A DNA stretch of 64,000 nucleotides. Source: Myxococcota bacterium (lineage in GTDB: Bacteria; Myxococcota_A; UBA9160; UBA4427). Both the position numbers and the translations under genes were made by a program. The stretch lies in NCBI GenBank assembly GCA_041389495.1, contig JAWKRT010000002.1, forward strand, positions 1,224,956 to 1,288,955. The letters run 5' to 3'. How positions within the stretch are numbered: position 1 is the stretch's first letter; the number at the start of each line of letters is the position of its first letter. The notes beneath the pieces are model-generated. The model was not told the DNA's origin. It did no database searches and saw nothing but the letters and a program-made list of their open reading frames with translations. This document shows, piece after piece, positions 8,586 through 17,871 of the stretch.

Positions 8586-10042
8586 GCGCTCCGGCGATCG
8601 TCGGCGTCGGGCAGGTACTGCAGCGCGGGGAGGACGCGCGCGCCGCGGACGAGCCGCTCGCCCTCATGCGCCGCGCGCTCGCGCGCGCGGGCGAGGACGC
8701 CGGCGCGCCCGGCCTGCTCGCGCGCGCGACCGCCATCTACGTCGTGCGCGGTGCCTGGCGCTACGGCGACGCGGGCCGCGCGCTCGCCGCGACGATCGGT
8801 GCGCGCGTCGTCGAGAGCGTGAGCACCCCCTACGGCGGCAACTTCGCGCAGGCGTGCGTGATCGACGCGGCGCGCGCGGTCGCCGCCGGGCGCTGCGAGG
8901 TGGCGGTCGTCGTGGGCGCCGAGAACGGGCGTTCGAGCGCGCGGGCCCGACGCGCGGGCGAGACGCTCGCGGCGACCGACGTGCCGGGCGCGCCCGATCG
9001 CATCCTCGGCGTCGACAAGCCGCTCTTCCACGAGGCCGAGATCGCGCGCGGCATGAACAGCGCGTCCGACGTCTTCGCGATCGTGGGCAGCGCGCTGCGG
9101 CGTGCGCGCGGCGAGTCGATCGACGCGAACCGCGACCGCATCGCGGCGCTCTGGGCGCGCTTCGCGGCGGTGGCGAGCGACAACCCGCACGCGTGGATCC
9201 GAAGCGCGCCCGGCGCCGCGGCGATCCGCGACGCCGGGCCCGACAACCCGATGATCTCGTTCCCGTACACGCGCCTCATGAACGCGAACGCGCGCGTCGA
9301 CATGGCCGCCGCCGTCGTCGTCTGCTCGCGCGAGGCGGCCGAGCGCGCCGGCGTGCCGCGCGAGAAGGCCGTCTTCCTCCACGCGGCGTCCGAGGCGAAC
9401 GACGGCAACTACCTGTCGGAGCGCGCCGAGCTCCACCGCTCGCCGGCGATGCGCATCGCGGGCGCGCGCGCGCTCGCGGAGGCCGGCGTCGACGCGGCGC
9501 GCGTCGAGCACGTCGACCTCTACAGCTGCTTTCCGTCGGCGGTGCAGGTGGCGGCCGCCGAGCTCGGCCTCTCCGAGGAGCGCGCGCTCACGGTCACGGG
9601 CGGGCTCACGTTCGGCGGCGGGCCGCTCAACCACTACGGCCTGCACGCGGTCGCGCGCATGGTCGAGGTGCTGCGCGCGGATCGCGGCGCGCGCGGGCTC
9701 GTCTCCGGCAACGGCGGCTGGCTCGCCAAGCACTCGTTCGGCGTCTACGGCGCCGCGCCGCCCGAGCGCGGCTTCCGCTACGCGTGCCCGCAAGGCGAGG
9801 TCGACCGGGTCGCGCTGCGCGAGGCGCGCGTCGACGCGGAAGGCGCGTGCACGATCGAGGGCTACACGGTCGCGCACGCGGGCGGCGAGCCGCGCCGCGC
9901 GATCGCGGCCTGTCTCACGGACGACGGGCGGCGCACGTGGGGCGTGTCCGAAGATCCCGACGTCCTGCGCGCGATGATGCGCGACGAGCACTGCGGCGCG
10001 CGCGCGCGGCTCGACGGACGCGGGGGGCTCCGCATCGCGTGA
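8582..10042 (+). CDS. Thiolase-like protein (acetyl-CoA acetyltransferase superfamily)
   Basis: This 486-residue protein has the five-layer thiolase-type signature regions: VGVGQ at the N terminus, DLYSCFPSAVQ (about residue 317), GGLTFGGGPLNHYGLHA (about 340) and the C-terminal GNGGWLAKHSFGVYG (about 377). It resembles the lipid-transfer/thiolase-like branch (SCP-x related), and I cannot point to the usual nucleophile Cys in the N-terminal half, where PYGGNFAQACV is the nearest match. It may cleave a beta-ketoacyl-CoA or bind acyl-CoA without catalysis. The start overlaps the monooxygenase stop by 4 bases. It ends the operon, and 151 bases without a gene follow. Confidence 0.85.
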   Translation: MSAPAIVGVGQVLQRGEDARAADEPLALMRRALARAGEDAGAPGLLARATAIYVVRGAWRYGDAGRALAATIGARVVESVSTPYGGNFAQACVIDAARAVAAGRCEVAVVVGAENGRSSARARRAGETLAATDVPGAPDRILGVDKPLFHEAEIARGMNSASDVFAIVGSALRRARGESIDANRDRIAALWARFAAVASDNPHAWIRSAPGAAAIRDAGPDNPMISFPYTRLMNANARVDMAAAVVVCSREAAERAGVPREKAVFLHAASEANDGNYLSERAELHRSPAMRIAGARALAEAGVDAARVEHVDLYSCFPSAVQVAAAELGLSEERALTVTGGLTFGGGPLNHYGLHAVARMVEVLRADRGARGLVSGNGGWLAKHSFGVYGAAPPERGFRYACPQGEVDRVALREARVDAEGACTIEGYTVAHAGGEPRRAIAACLTDDGRRTWGVSEDPDVLRAMMRDEHCGARARLDGRGGLRIA

Positions 10043-10193
10043 ATCGGCGTCGCGGGCGAGAAGCAGCTCGCACCCGACGGACCGCGCGTGCGAAGCTGCG
10101 CGCTTCCGCGACGCCGGGACGGGGACGGCGCGCCCCGCGCCTCCCCCGGCCGCGCGGCCGTCTCCCACCGCGCCATTCCTCGGAGGAGGTTCC

Positions 10194-11432
10194 ATGCACG
10201 CTTCCGCATCCCGCTCGCCGCTGCGCCGCACGCGCGCACTCGTCGCCGCATTCGCCTGCGCGCTCGCGATCGGCCTCGCGCCCGGCGCGCGCGCCGACGA
10301 TCCCGCCGGCGCCGATCGCTTCCGCGAGCTCGAGAGCGTGAAGGCGTTCGACGAGCTGCTCGCGACGCTCGGCGGCATGCGCGACATGATCCTCGAGGAT
10401 TCCGCCGATGCGCGCGAGGCGTCCGAGGGCATGCGCTTCCTGCTGCGCGTGGTGGCGATGTCGCAGGAGGTGACGGGCGACGGCTACCCGCTCGCCCCGC
10501 ACTTCGCGCGCATGGACACGCCCCGCCGCAAGATCGGCGGCGACAACCCCGACGCCGAGTACGACAACCTCATGTGGTCGGGCGACGTCGACTACCGCAT
10601 CACCGGCAACCGGGGGACGGTCGACCACCTGTCGTTCACGGTGCTCGTGCGCGAGCCATCGGGGCGCAGCCGCTCGATCGGCTACGTGAACGAGCGCGGT
10701 CTCGGCGTCGACGACGACGGGAGCTTCACGCTGTGGCTCACGAAGGAGAAGCCGAAGGAGCCGGGGTACTGGGTGCGCACGGAGCCCGGCCAGGTGGGCT
10801 CGATGCTGGTCCGCCAGTACATCGGCGACCGTGCGAGCGAGCGGCTCGCGACGTACGAGATCGAGGCCGTCGGGCGCGAGCGCTTCGACCCGCTCCCGCC
10901 GTCGACGGATGCCGAGGTGGCGGCCTCGATCCGCGGCACGCTGCTCGCGATGAACGGCCTCGGTCGCCTGCACCGCTACGTGTCGCCGTCGCTCGCCGAC
11001 CCGCCGAACCGGCTCGGCCTGCGCAACAGCGACGACTTCGGCGCCGACATCAGCAGCACGGACAACCTGTACGTGATCGGCACCTACGGATTCGGCCCGG
11101 ACGAGGCGCTCCTGATCGAGCTCACGCCGCTCGAGGTGCGCTACTGGAACTTCGCGATCGAGAGCCCGTGGCACGAGTCGGTCGACTACATGCAGCGCAA
11201 GACGTCGCGCACGCACGACGACGTCGTGCTCGACCCCGACGGCAAGCTCCGCTTCGTCGTCGCGCACGCGCGCACCGACCACCCGAACTATCTCGAGACC
11301 GCGGGCCACGCGCGCGGCTTCATGACGTTCCGCTGGGTGGGCGAGCGCGACACGAAGCCGCCGCTGCCGACGGTGCGCAAGCTGCCGCTCGCCGAGGCGG
11401 TGCGGCTGGCGAACGAGCTCGGAGGGCGCTGA
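10194..11432 (+). CDS. Secreted protein resembling DUF1214-type proteins
   Basis: This 412-residue protein has a cleavable signal peptide (Arg-rich start, hydrophobic core at about 15-30, cleavage likely after GARA before DDPAG). The mature part contains DNPDAEYDNLMW and DYRITGNRGTVDHLSF, which recall the DNPDT-Y segments of DUF1214/DUF1254 proteins, a family without a settled function. The ATG is well placed behind GGAGGAGG (10182-10189). The gene stands alone after the catabolic operon. The protein is likely periplasmic. Resemblance to DUF1214 is my recognition of short motifs rather than an alignment, so the family call is tentative while the export signal is clear. Confidence 0.75.
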   Translation: MHASASRSPLRRTRALVAAFACALAIGLAPGARADDPAGADRFRELESVKAFDELLATLGGMRDMILEDSADAREASEGMRFLLRVVAMSQEVTGDGYPLAPHFARMDTPRRKIGGDNPDAEYDNLMWSGDVDYRITGNRGTVDHLSFTVLVREPSGRSRSIGYVNERGLGVDDDGSFTLWLTKEKPKEPGYWVRTEPGQVGSMLVRQYIGDRASERLATYEIEAVGRERFDPLPPSTDAEVAASIRGTLLAMNGLGRLHRYVSPSLADPPNRLGLRNSDDFGADISSTDNLYVIGTYGFGPDEALLIELTPLEVRYWNFAIESPWHESVDYMQRKTSRTHDDVVLDPDGKLRFVVAHARTDHPNYLETAGHARGFMTFRWVGERDTKPPLPTVRKLPLAEAVRLANELGGR

Positions 11433-11525
11433 GACGGGCGCGGGCGCGGGGCGGAGCGGTGCCGCTGCGTCCGCAGCGGAAATCCGGGGTTCGCTCCGCA
11501 CCGCGACGTGCCGATGGGGCCCGCC

Positions 11526-12170
11526 ATGCGAGCCCCGGCCCTTCGCGTCCGACCCCTGCGCCGCACGGCCTGCGCGGTCGCGGCCCTCGCGCTCTGCGCG
11601 ACGGCGTGCTCCGAACCGTCGCGCGTGATCGAGGCGGCCGCGAGCGCCGCCGCGGCCGTGCGCGCGGCTCCGGACTCCGGAGCCGACGACGCGCCGGCGC
11701 GCGCGGACGGCGGCGACGCGTCGGGCCTGCGCACCTACTACCAGTTCCTCGACGACCGCGGCTCGGTGCGCTTCGTCGCCTCGCTCGACGAGGTGCCGCC
11801 GGAGTGGCGCGATCGGGCGGGGCGCGTCGAGATGGCGAGCGCGCCGCCCGCGCGCCCGGCCGACCGCCGCGCCGCGCAGGCGGCGACCCGCGAGCGCGCG
11901 CGGGAGGCGGTGGCCTCGCGCGTCGCCGCGCGCGCCGGCGGCGACGTCGTCCTCTACTACGCCGACTGGTGCGGCTACTGTCGCAAGGCGAAGGCGCACC
12001 TCGACGGGAAGGGCGTCGCCTACGAGCTGCGCGACGTCGACATCGCGGCCGTGAAGAGCGAGCTCGTCGCCAAGACGGGGAGCGGCGGCATCCCGGTGCT
12101 CGACGTCGGCGGCCAGTACGTGCGCGGCTTCGACCCCGGCGCGATCGACCGGCTGCTCGCGAGTCGTTAG
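11526..12170 (+). CDS. Putative lipoprotein with C-terminal glutaredoxin domain
   Basis: With the ATG at 11526 the product has 214 residues. A hydrophobic N terminus ends in a lipobox-like LCATAC, so it is probably anchored in the envelope. A DUF4124-like stretch (TYYQFLDDRGSVRFV, about residues 67-81) is followed by an Ala/Arg-rich linker and then a glutaredoxin fold: VVLYYADWCGYCRKAK with a CxxC near residue 148, and SGGIPVLDVGGQ, the cis-Pro/GSH region. It may reduce or isomerise disulfides outside the cytoplasm, which is unusual for a glutaredoxin domain. Alternative starts at 11508 (GTG) and 11514 exist. None has a strong ribosome site. The stop overlaps the stop of the convergent hydrolase gene. 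Confidence 0.85.
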   Translation: MRAPALRVRPLRRTACAVAALALCATACSEPSRVIEAAASAAAAVRAAPDSGADDAPARADGGDASGLRTYYQFLDDRGSVRFVASLDEVPPEWRDRAGRVEMASAPPARPADRRAAQAATRERAREAVASRVAARAGGDVVLYYADWCGYCRKAKAHLDGKGVAYELRDVDIAAVKSELVAKTGSGGIPVLDVGGQYVRGFDPGAIDRLLASR

Positions 12171-13063
12171 TCGACGGCGGGGGGCGCGCCGGCCCGGGCG
12201 CGCGCGGCGAAGCTCTCGCGGACCGCCGGGCCCGCGAGCCAGTGCGCCACGCGGTCGAAGAGCGGGACGCAGCCCGGGAAGGCGAAGTGCGCGTGTCCCG
12301 CGCCCGGCATCACGTGCAGGCACACGTCGGCGCTGGCCGGGAAGCTCGCGACGACCTCGTGCGGCGGCCCCGCGATGTCGCGCTCGCCGAGCCCGAGGAA
12401 GACCGGGACGCGCACGCGTTCGAAGAACGGCCGCGAGCTGCCGGGGATCAGCGAGAAGAGCGACGCCACGCTCGGGATCGCGCAGCGCACGGCGCGCATG
12501 GCCGCGTGGGCCGCGGCGTCGGGCATCGGGCCCAGGACTTCGGCCGCGCGCTTCGCGCGCGGCGCCTCGCTCCACGCCTCGCCGCCGCTCCGCGCGCGCG
12601 CGAGCGCGACGAGATCGCGGCGCACGGCGTCCGGGCGGTCGACGTAGCCGAGCTCGTCGGCGGTGAGCACCTGGCGCACGCCGCGGCCGCCCACGCCGAG
12701 CAGCACGAGCGCGTCGAACGTCTCGTGCTCGGCCTGCTGCACGATCGCGAGGAGCGCGCCGAGCGAGTGCCCGACGCCGATCCGCGGCAGGTGCGCGCCG
12801 TCCGGGCCTCGCTCGCGCACGAGCGCCTCGACCGCGAGCGCGTTCCCGCGCGCGATCGCCCACGGCAGCAGCGCGAAGCCGTCGCGCGGCCGCGCGCTCC
12901 CGCCCCAGCCGAGCGAGTCGATCGCAGCGACCGCGAAGCCGCGCGCCGCGAGCGCGCGCGCGAAGCTGCGGCCCGGCACGTCGAGGTCGAAGTAGGCGCG
13001 CGTCGTGCCGCCGCCCGGGAAGCAGAAGAGCAGCGCGCGCGGGGACGCCGTCGGCTCGAACAC
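12167..13063 (-). CDS. Alpha/beta hydrolase family protein, start uncertain
   Basis: The protein shows the alpha/beta hydrolase order: oxyanion loop FCFPGGGTTR, nucleophile elbow GVGHSLGA (G-x-S-x-G), an Asp strand in VFLGLGERDIAGPP and the His in MPGAGHAHFAFPG. It is a serine hydrolase, perhaps an esterase or lactonase. The start given is a GTG 105 bases downstream of the amidohydrolase stop. It removes a likely first beta-strand (IAIPD to LSLAAD) that is in frame up to that stop. No ATG, GTG or TTG lies in that extra stretch, so the true start may be a rare codon such as ATC or CTG. The downstream end overlaps the convergent glutaredoxin gene's stop. An ester hydrolase suits a Baeyer-Villiger pathway. 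Confidence 0.8.
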   Translation of the reverse strand: MFEPTASPRALLFCFPGGGTTRAYFDLDVPGRSFARALAARGFAVAAIDSLGWGGSARPRDGFALLPWAIARGNALAVEALVRERGPDGAHLPRIGVGHSLGALLAIVQQAEHETFDALVLLGVGGRGVRQVLTADELGYVDRPDAVRRDLVALARARSGGEAWSEAPRAKRAAEVLGPMPDAAAHAAMRAVRCAIPSVASLFSLIPGSSRPFFERVRVPVFLGLGERDIAGPPHEVVASFPASADVCLHVMPGAGHAHFAFPGCVPLFDRVAHWLAGPAVRESFAARARAGAPPAVD

Positions 13064-13167
13064 GTCGGCCGCGAGCGAGAGCCCGGGCTCGCCGTCGATG
13101 GCGTCGGGGATCGCGATCCGGCGCGCCTCGGCGCGCTCCGCGCGATCGCCTCCGCTCGCTCGCGCGC

Positions 13168-14283
13168 CTACAGGTTCCAGACGCGCGCCGCGTTGCCGCT
13201 CACGACCTTCTCGCGGTCGCGAGCCGGCTCGCCCGCGAACATCTTGTCGACGATCGCGCGCGAGCGAGGCCAGCTCGACACCGGGTGCGGGTAGTCCGAC
13301 GACCACATGATGTTGTCGACGCCGAGCCGCTCGCGCGCATCGCGCATCGCGTTCGGCTCGTCGATGAACGTGAGGAACACGTTGCGGTGGAAGTAGTGGC
13401 TCGGCAGCTCCTTGATCGCGGGGAACTCGTACCCCTGCCGCAGCGTGAGGTCGTCGGCGATGTAGAGCCACCAGGCGACCCATCCGAGGCCGGGCTCGAC
13501 GAACACGACCTTGAGCTTCGGGAAGCGCTCGAAGACGCCGCCCATGATCCACATGCCGAGCGGCTCCGCCGTCGTGAGCGGGACCATCGGCACGAAGATG
13601 CCCTTCTGCGGCGTCGGGTCGCGCTTCGCGAGGTCGTTGAGCGCGGTGTTGAGTCCGATGTGGCAGCAGATCGGGAGGCCCGTCTCCTCGATCGCGGACC
13701 ACAGCGGCCAGTAGCGCCTCTCCCAGTAGTCGGGCAGGCCGAGCTCGGAGGGATGCACGGGGAGCTGCAGCGACCGGCAACCGCTCGCCGCCGCCCACTG
13801 CACCTCCGCGACGGCCGCGTCGATGTCGTGGATCGGGATCTGGTAGGAGACGACCAGGCGCTTCGGGTCGGCCGACGCGAACTCGGCGAGCGCGAGGTTG
13901 AACGCGCGCGTCGCTTCCTTCGAGCCGCGATCGAGCATGTAGAGATAGCGGAAGGCGCTCACCTCGCAGTAGCTCGCCGACGCCTCGACGCCGTCCTCGT
14001 CCATGTCCGCGAGCCGCGCCTTCGCGTCGGTGTGGCCCCTGCGACCCCACGCGGGGTGCGCGCGGTTGCCGCCCATGCTCACCGTCGGATCGGGCGCGAG
14101 GCCCTCCTGCTCGCGCCAGCGCTGGTTCGCCTCGATCGCGGCCGCACCCGACATCGAGGTCGCGAAGCGTTGCAGCGCCGCGTCGTAGTCCGAGTGGAAC
14201 TTCGACGCGAGATGGGCCTTGATCGCGTCGTGGGCCAGGTCGACGTGGTCGTCCGCGGAGATCAGTCGCTCGCCGTTCGCCAT
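13168..14283 (-). CDS. Amidohydrolase 2 family protein
   Basis: This 371-residue TIM-barrel amidohydrolase is a second member of the family found at 810-1982. Visible motifs are SADDHVD near residue 10 (metal-binding region), CHIGLNTAL near 205 and WSSDYPHP near 325 (catalytic Asp). The ATG at 14281-14283 follows GAGGAGG. The DDHV form of the N-terminal motif suggests that one metal ligand differs from the canonical DxHxH, as is common in the decarboxylase branch. It lies 159 bases downstream of the CoA-transferase gene and directly before the alpha/beta hydrolase, and may form an operon with both. Substrate unknown. Confidence 0.88.
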   Translation of the reverse strand: MANGERLISADDHVDLAHDAIKAHLASKFHSDYDAALQRFATSMSGAAAIEANQRWREQEGLAPDPTVSMGGNRAHPAWGRRGHTDAKARLADMDEDGVEASASYCEVSAFRYLYMLDRGSKEATRAFNLALAEFASADPKRLVVSYQIPIHDIDAAVAEVQWAAASGCRSLQLPVHPSELGLPDYWERRYWPLWSAIEETGLPICCHIGLNTALNDLAKRDPTPQKGIFVPMVPLTTAEPLGMWIMGGVFERFPKLKVVFVEPGLGWVAWWLYIADDLTLRQGYEFPAIKELPSHYFHRNVFLTFIDEPNAMRDARERLGVDNIMWSSDYPHPVSSWPRSRAIVDKMFAGEPARDREKVVSGNAARVWNL

Positions 14284-14442
14284 CGCGCTTCGCCTCCTCG
14301 CGCGTCGCCGTGGCAGGACGTCGTGGAGCGCTGCGCTCCGCGCACGTCCCGCCGGCCTCGTCGCGCGCGCGTCCAGGGTGCACGCGCGACGGCACGCTTG
14401 GCAAGACCGCGCGCGTCGTACGTCACGTCCGCGGGCGTACGC

Positions 14443-16905
14443 TCACGCGCCGCTCGCGCTCTCGCGTGTCACGACGGCGCCCTCGGCGACGAGCCGCTCG
14501 ACGTCCTCCGCGCCGTAGCCGAGCTCGGCGAGCACCTCGCGGGTGTGCTGCCACAGCACGGGGATCGGCCCGCGCACGCGGCCCGGCGTGTCCGAGAAGT
14601 CGATGCCGAGCCCGTACATGTCGACGTCGCCGATCGCGGGGTCGCCCTCGAAGCGCGCGAGCCAGCCGCGCCGGTACAGGTCCGCGTCGTCGAAGAGCTC
14701 GCGCGAGAACGTGGCCGACGAGATCTCGCACGGGACGCCGTTCGCGTCGAGCCGTTCGAACCACTTGGCGGCCGCGTCACCCGCGAACGCGCGCTCGAGC
14801 ACGCCGCGCAGCGCGGCGTCTTCGCGCGCGCGCGCCGGCGCGTCGGCGAAGCGCGCGTCGTCCGCGAGCCCGGGCACCGCGCGCGCGAGCGACGCCCAGT
14901 GCGCGTCCGTGAAGGCCGCGATGCAGATCCACTCGTCGTCGCCGCAGCGGTAGAGGCGATAGAGCGCCGAGAGGCCCGTCTGGTCGCGGTCGAGCTTCGG
15001 CCGCTCGAAGGCGCGGCCGTCGGGCGTCGTGAAGACGCGCGAGTTGTTCACGAGCGACGCGTTGAGGATCGACGCGTCGACCGCCTGGCCGACGCCCGTC
15101 CGTTCGCGGTCGTAGAGCGCCTGCGCGATCGCGATCGCGGCGAGGTAGCCGTTGCCGAGGTCACCGTTCGACGCGGAACCGAACCACGGGCGGCCGCCGT
15201 CCGCGCAGCCGCCGTCCTCGAACACGCTGCCGCCGAGCGAGTTCCCCGTCTGGTCGTTGCCGGGGAGCAGCGAGCGCGGGCCGTCCTCGAAGCCGCGCGT
15301 GTGGCAGAAGACGAGGCGCGGGTTCTGTGCCGAGAGCGTCTCCCAGTCGAGCCCGAGCTTGCGCGCGGCCTGCGGGCGCATGTTGTGCACGACGACGTCG
15401 GCCGTCGCGACGAGCTCGCGCACGATGCGCTGACCGGACGGCGTCTTCGCGTCGATGCCCGCCCAGCGCTTGCCGCGGTTCACGGCGATCCCCATGTGCG
15501 TGCGCATGAAGAACGCGAGGCGCCCCTGCGGATCGACCTTGATCACGTCGGCGCCGAGATCGGCGAGCAGCTGCGACGCCCACGGTCCGGCGACCGCGCC
15601 GCCGAAGTCGAGCACGCGCACGCCGGCCATCGGCCCGCCGTCGAGCGACGCGGCCGCTCGCTCCGGCGCCGGGCGCGGCGGCGGCGGCGCGCTCGCGAGC
15701 GCGCGTACCTCTTCCGTGTGCGCGCCGGGCACGGGTGCGCCGGCGCGCACGCGGATCGGGTGCGCGCCGAGACGATAGGCGGCGCCCACCTGGCGCAGCG
15801 GGCCGAGCTCGCGGTCGGGCACCTCGACGACGCTGCCCTCGGCGAGCAGCGCGGGGTCGCAGAGCGCCTGCTCGGGCGTGCGCACGGGCTGGCACGAGAT
15901 CTCTCCCGACTCGGCCGCGACGCGCACCCACTCGTCGACCGTGAACTTCGCGAGCACGGGCGCCGCCGCGTCGAGCGCGCGCAGGCGTTCCTCGATCGTC
16001 ATCATGCCGCCCGCGCCGCGCGCCGCGACCTCGGCCGGGTCGGGCACGCGCAGCGCGTCGCCCGCGCCCGCCGCGACGAACCACGCGGGCGGGCTCACCC
16101 AGATGCACATGAAGCCGTCCTTCGCGCGCACGAGCCCCCACGTCTGCCGGCGCTCCGTCACGGGGAAGGGCTCGTAGCCCGGGCCGTCGAGCCGTTCGGG
16201 GCGCTGCCACGTCGCGCACGACGACAGGATCACGGCCTGCAGCATCGACGTCTCGACCCACTGCCCGCGGCCGGTCTGCGTGCGCGCGCGCAGCGCGGCG
16301 CTCGCGCCGAGGAGCGCGTGATAGGCGGTGACGATGCTCGGCGCGGGCGTCGCCGTGAAGATCGGGCCGTCGCGATCGGAGCCGATGCGCACGGCGTCGG
16401 GGACGGCCATCGAAGGCGTCGCGCGATCGCGACCCTGGATGCGCGCCATCGGGCTTCCGTACCAGCCGCGGCACTCCCACTGGAGGCCCGTGCGCGCGGC
16501 GACGAGCTGGTCGTACGCGGGCCGGTGCGCGTCGCGCCCGTCGCGCCCGTACGGCGTGATCGAGACGTGCACGAGGCCCGGATTGCGCGCCGCGAGCGTC
16601 GCGTGGTCGAGGCCGAGCGCGCGCGCGCGCCCGGGCGCGAACGTCTCGACGAGCACGTCCGCGCGCGCGGCGAGCGCCGCGACGGCGTCGCGATCGCGCG
16701 CGCGGTCGAGATCGAAGGCGGCCGACCGCTTGCCGCGGTGCCACACGCGCTCTCCGCCGAGCGGCGGGAAGAGCTCGGCGTCCGGACGCTCGATGCGGAT
16801 CACGTCGGCGCCGCGGTCGGCGAGCATCATCGTCGCGATCGGGCCGGCGATGCCGTCCGTCAGGTCGAGCACCGTGATTCCGTCGAAGATCTCGGGCATC
16901 GCCAC
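14443..16905 (-). CDS. Fused double CaiB/BaiF family III CoA-transferase
   Basis: The 820-residue chain holds two family III CoA-transferase units. Unit 1 (about 1-395) begins with GITVLDLTDGIAGP and contains PAYDQLVAA, whose Asp fits the catalytic position that forms the acyl anhydride. Unit 2 (about 410-820) begins with GVRVLDFGGAVAGPWA and contains GNDQTGNSLGG at the matching place. Usual family members are 380-430 residues and form interlocked dimers, so this is a natural fusion of two subunits. It would activate a carboxylic acid by moving CoA from another acyl-CoA. The start ATG has GGAGGTG upstream. It is probably the first gene of the group running to 12167. Both catalytic Asp candidates seem present. 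Confidence 0.9.
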   Translation of the reverse strand: MAMPEIFDGITVLDLTDGIAGPIATMMLADRGADVIRIERPDAELFPPLGGERVWHRGKRSAAFDLDRARDRDAVAALAARADVLVETFAPGRARALGLDHATLAARNPGLVHVSITPYGRDGRDAHRPAYDQLVAARTGLQWECRGWYGSPMARIQGRDRATPSMAVPDAVRIGSDRDGPIFTATPAPSIVTAYHALLGASAALRARTQTGRGQWVETSMLQAVILSSCATWQRPERLDGPGYEPFPVTERRQTWGLVRAKDGFMCIWVSPPAWFVAAGAGDALRVPDPAEVAARGAGGMMTIEERLRALDAAAPVLAKFTVDEWVRVAAESGEISCQPVRTPEQALCDPALLAEGSVVEVPDRELGPLRQVGAAYRLGAHPIRVRAGAPVPGAHTEEVRALASAPPPPRPAPERAAASLDGGPMAGVRVLDFGGAVAGPWASQLLADLGADVIKVDPQGRLAFFMRTHMGIAVNRGKRWAGIDAKTPSGQRIVRELVATADVVVHNMRPQAARKLGLDWETLSAQNPRLVFCHTRGFEDGPRSLLPGNDQTGNSLGGSVFEDGGCADGGRPWFGSASNGDLGNGYLAAIAIAQALYDRERTGVGQAVDASILNASLVNNSRVFTTPDGRAFERPKLDRDQTGLSALYRLYRCGDDEWICIAAFTDAHWASLARAVPGLADDARFADAPARAREDAALRGVLERAFAGDAAAKWFERLDANGVPCEISSATFSRELFDDADLYRRGWLARFEGDPAIGDVDMYGLGIDFSDTPGRVRGPIPVLWQHTREVLAELGYGAEDVERLVAEGAVVTRESASGA

Positions 16906-16980
16906 CTCCGGTCGCGCGATGCTCCGCCCGCGCGTCGATGCGTGTCAACGCCGCAGGCGCGCGTGCGCGGCGCCGGCGAC

Positions 16981-17871
16981 CTAGGCGCGCGCCACCGCGA
17001 GGCCGAAGCGCTCCGACATCGGGATGTGCGAGCGAAGCGGCGCGAAGTAACGCGCGTACAGCTCGGCGCGCGTCGGGAGCTCGGCGGAGGCGAAGCCCGC
17101 GGCGAGGATCGCCGCGCGCATCTCGTCGGGGCGGTAGCGGTTCACCTGCGGCTCGCCCGTGTCGCGCAGGTAGCTCGCGACGCTCGCGAACACGTCGCGG
17201 TAGCGCTGCGAGAGGGAGCCGACCGGGAGCTGGTAGTCGAGCGCGACGGCGCTCCCGGGCGCGAGCACGCTGCGCAGGTCGGCGAGCGCGGACGCCACCG
17301 TCTCGCGCGAGAGGTAGTAGACGACGCCCATCCACGTGACGACCGCCGGTGCGTCGGTGCGCAATCCCGCGGCGCGGAGCGCATCCGAGACGGCCGTGCG
17401 CTCGAAGTCGCACGCGACGAAGCGGAGCCCGTCGGGCTCGGACGCGCCGAGCTCGGCGAGGCGCGCGCGCTTCCACGCCTGGGTCGCGGGGTGGTCGACC
17501 TCGAAGACCGCGAGTGCGCCGAGCGCCGCGGGACGCCGGAGTGCGAACGAGTCGAGCCCCGCGCCGAGCACGACCACCTGCGCGACGCCGCGCGCGCACG
17601 CCTCGGCGATCACGTCCTCGCCGAAGCGCGCGCGGAACGGGATGAACAGGCGGTTCTCGAGCAGGAGCCAGCGCGCGCCGGCGGCATCCGCCGAGCCGCC
17701 CGCGCCGCTCGCGTCGTCGGCGTAGGAGGCGACGAGCTCGTCCGCGGCCGCACCGAGCAGGCGTTCGGCGAAGACGTCGCCGAGCAGGTGCGGGGGTGGG
17801 TCGTAGCGCAGGTGCGCAGCGCGCGCGGCGGCGACGTGCAGCGCCGTCCGACTGACCTCGCCCTCCCGCAC
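16981..17871 (-). CDS. Class I SAM-dependent methyltransferase, leucine carboxyl methyltransferase/TcmP-like
   Basis: This 296-residue protein has the family signature VVVLGAGLDSFALR (about residue 97), an FEVDHPATQAWK acidic strand, the CDFE segment and VTWMGVVYYL after it. This pattern is typical of the LCMT/TcmP/PpmS group (O-methylation of small molecules or protein C termini). The start is a GTG at 17869-17871 with GGAGG seven bases upstream. An open frame continues upstream, but that region reads as low-complexity Arg/Ala and is not believed. The gene is 75 bases from the CoA-transferase start on the same strand, so both could be cotranscribed. The acceptor is unknown. Confidence 0.87.
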   Translation of the reverse strand: MREGEVSRTALHVAAARAAHLRYDPPPHLLGDVFAERLLGAAADELVASYADDASGAGGSADAAGARWLLLENRLFIPFRARFGEDVIAEACARGVAQVVVLGAGLDSFALRRPAALGALAVFEVDHPATQAWKRARLAELGASEPDGLRFVACDFERTAVSDALRAAGLRTDAPAVVTWMGVVYYLSRETVASALADLRSVLAPGSAVALDYQLPVGSLSQRYRDVFASVASYLRDTGEPQVNRYRPDEMRAAILAAGFASAELPTRAELYARYFAPLRSHIPMSERFGLAVARA

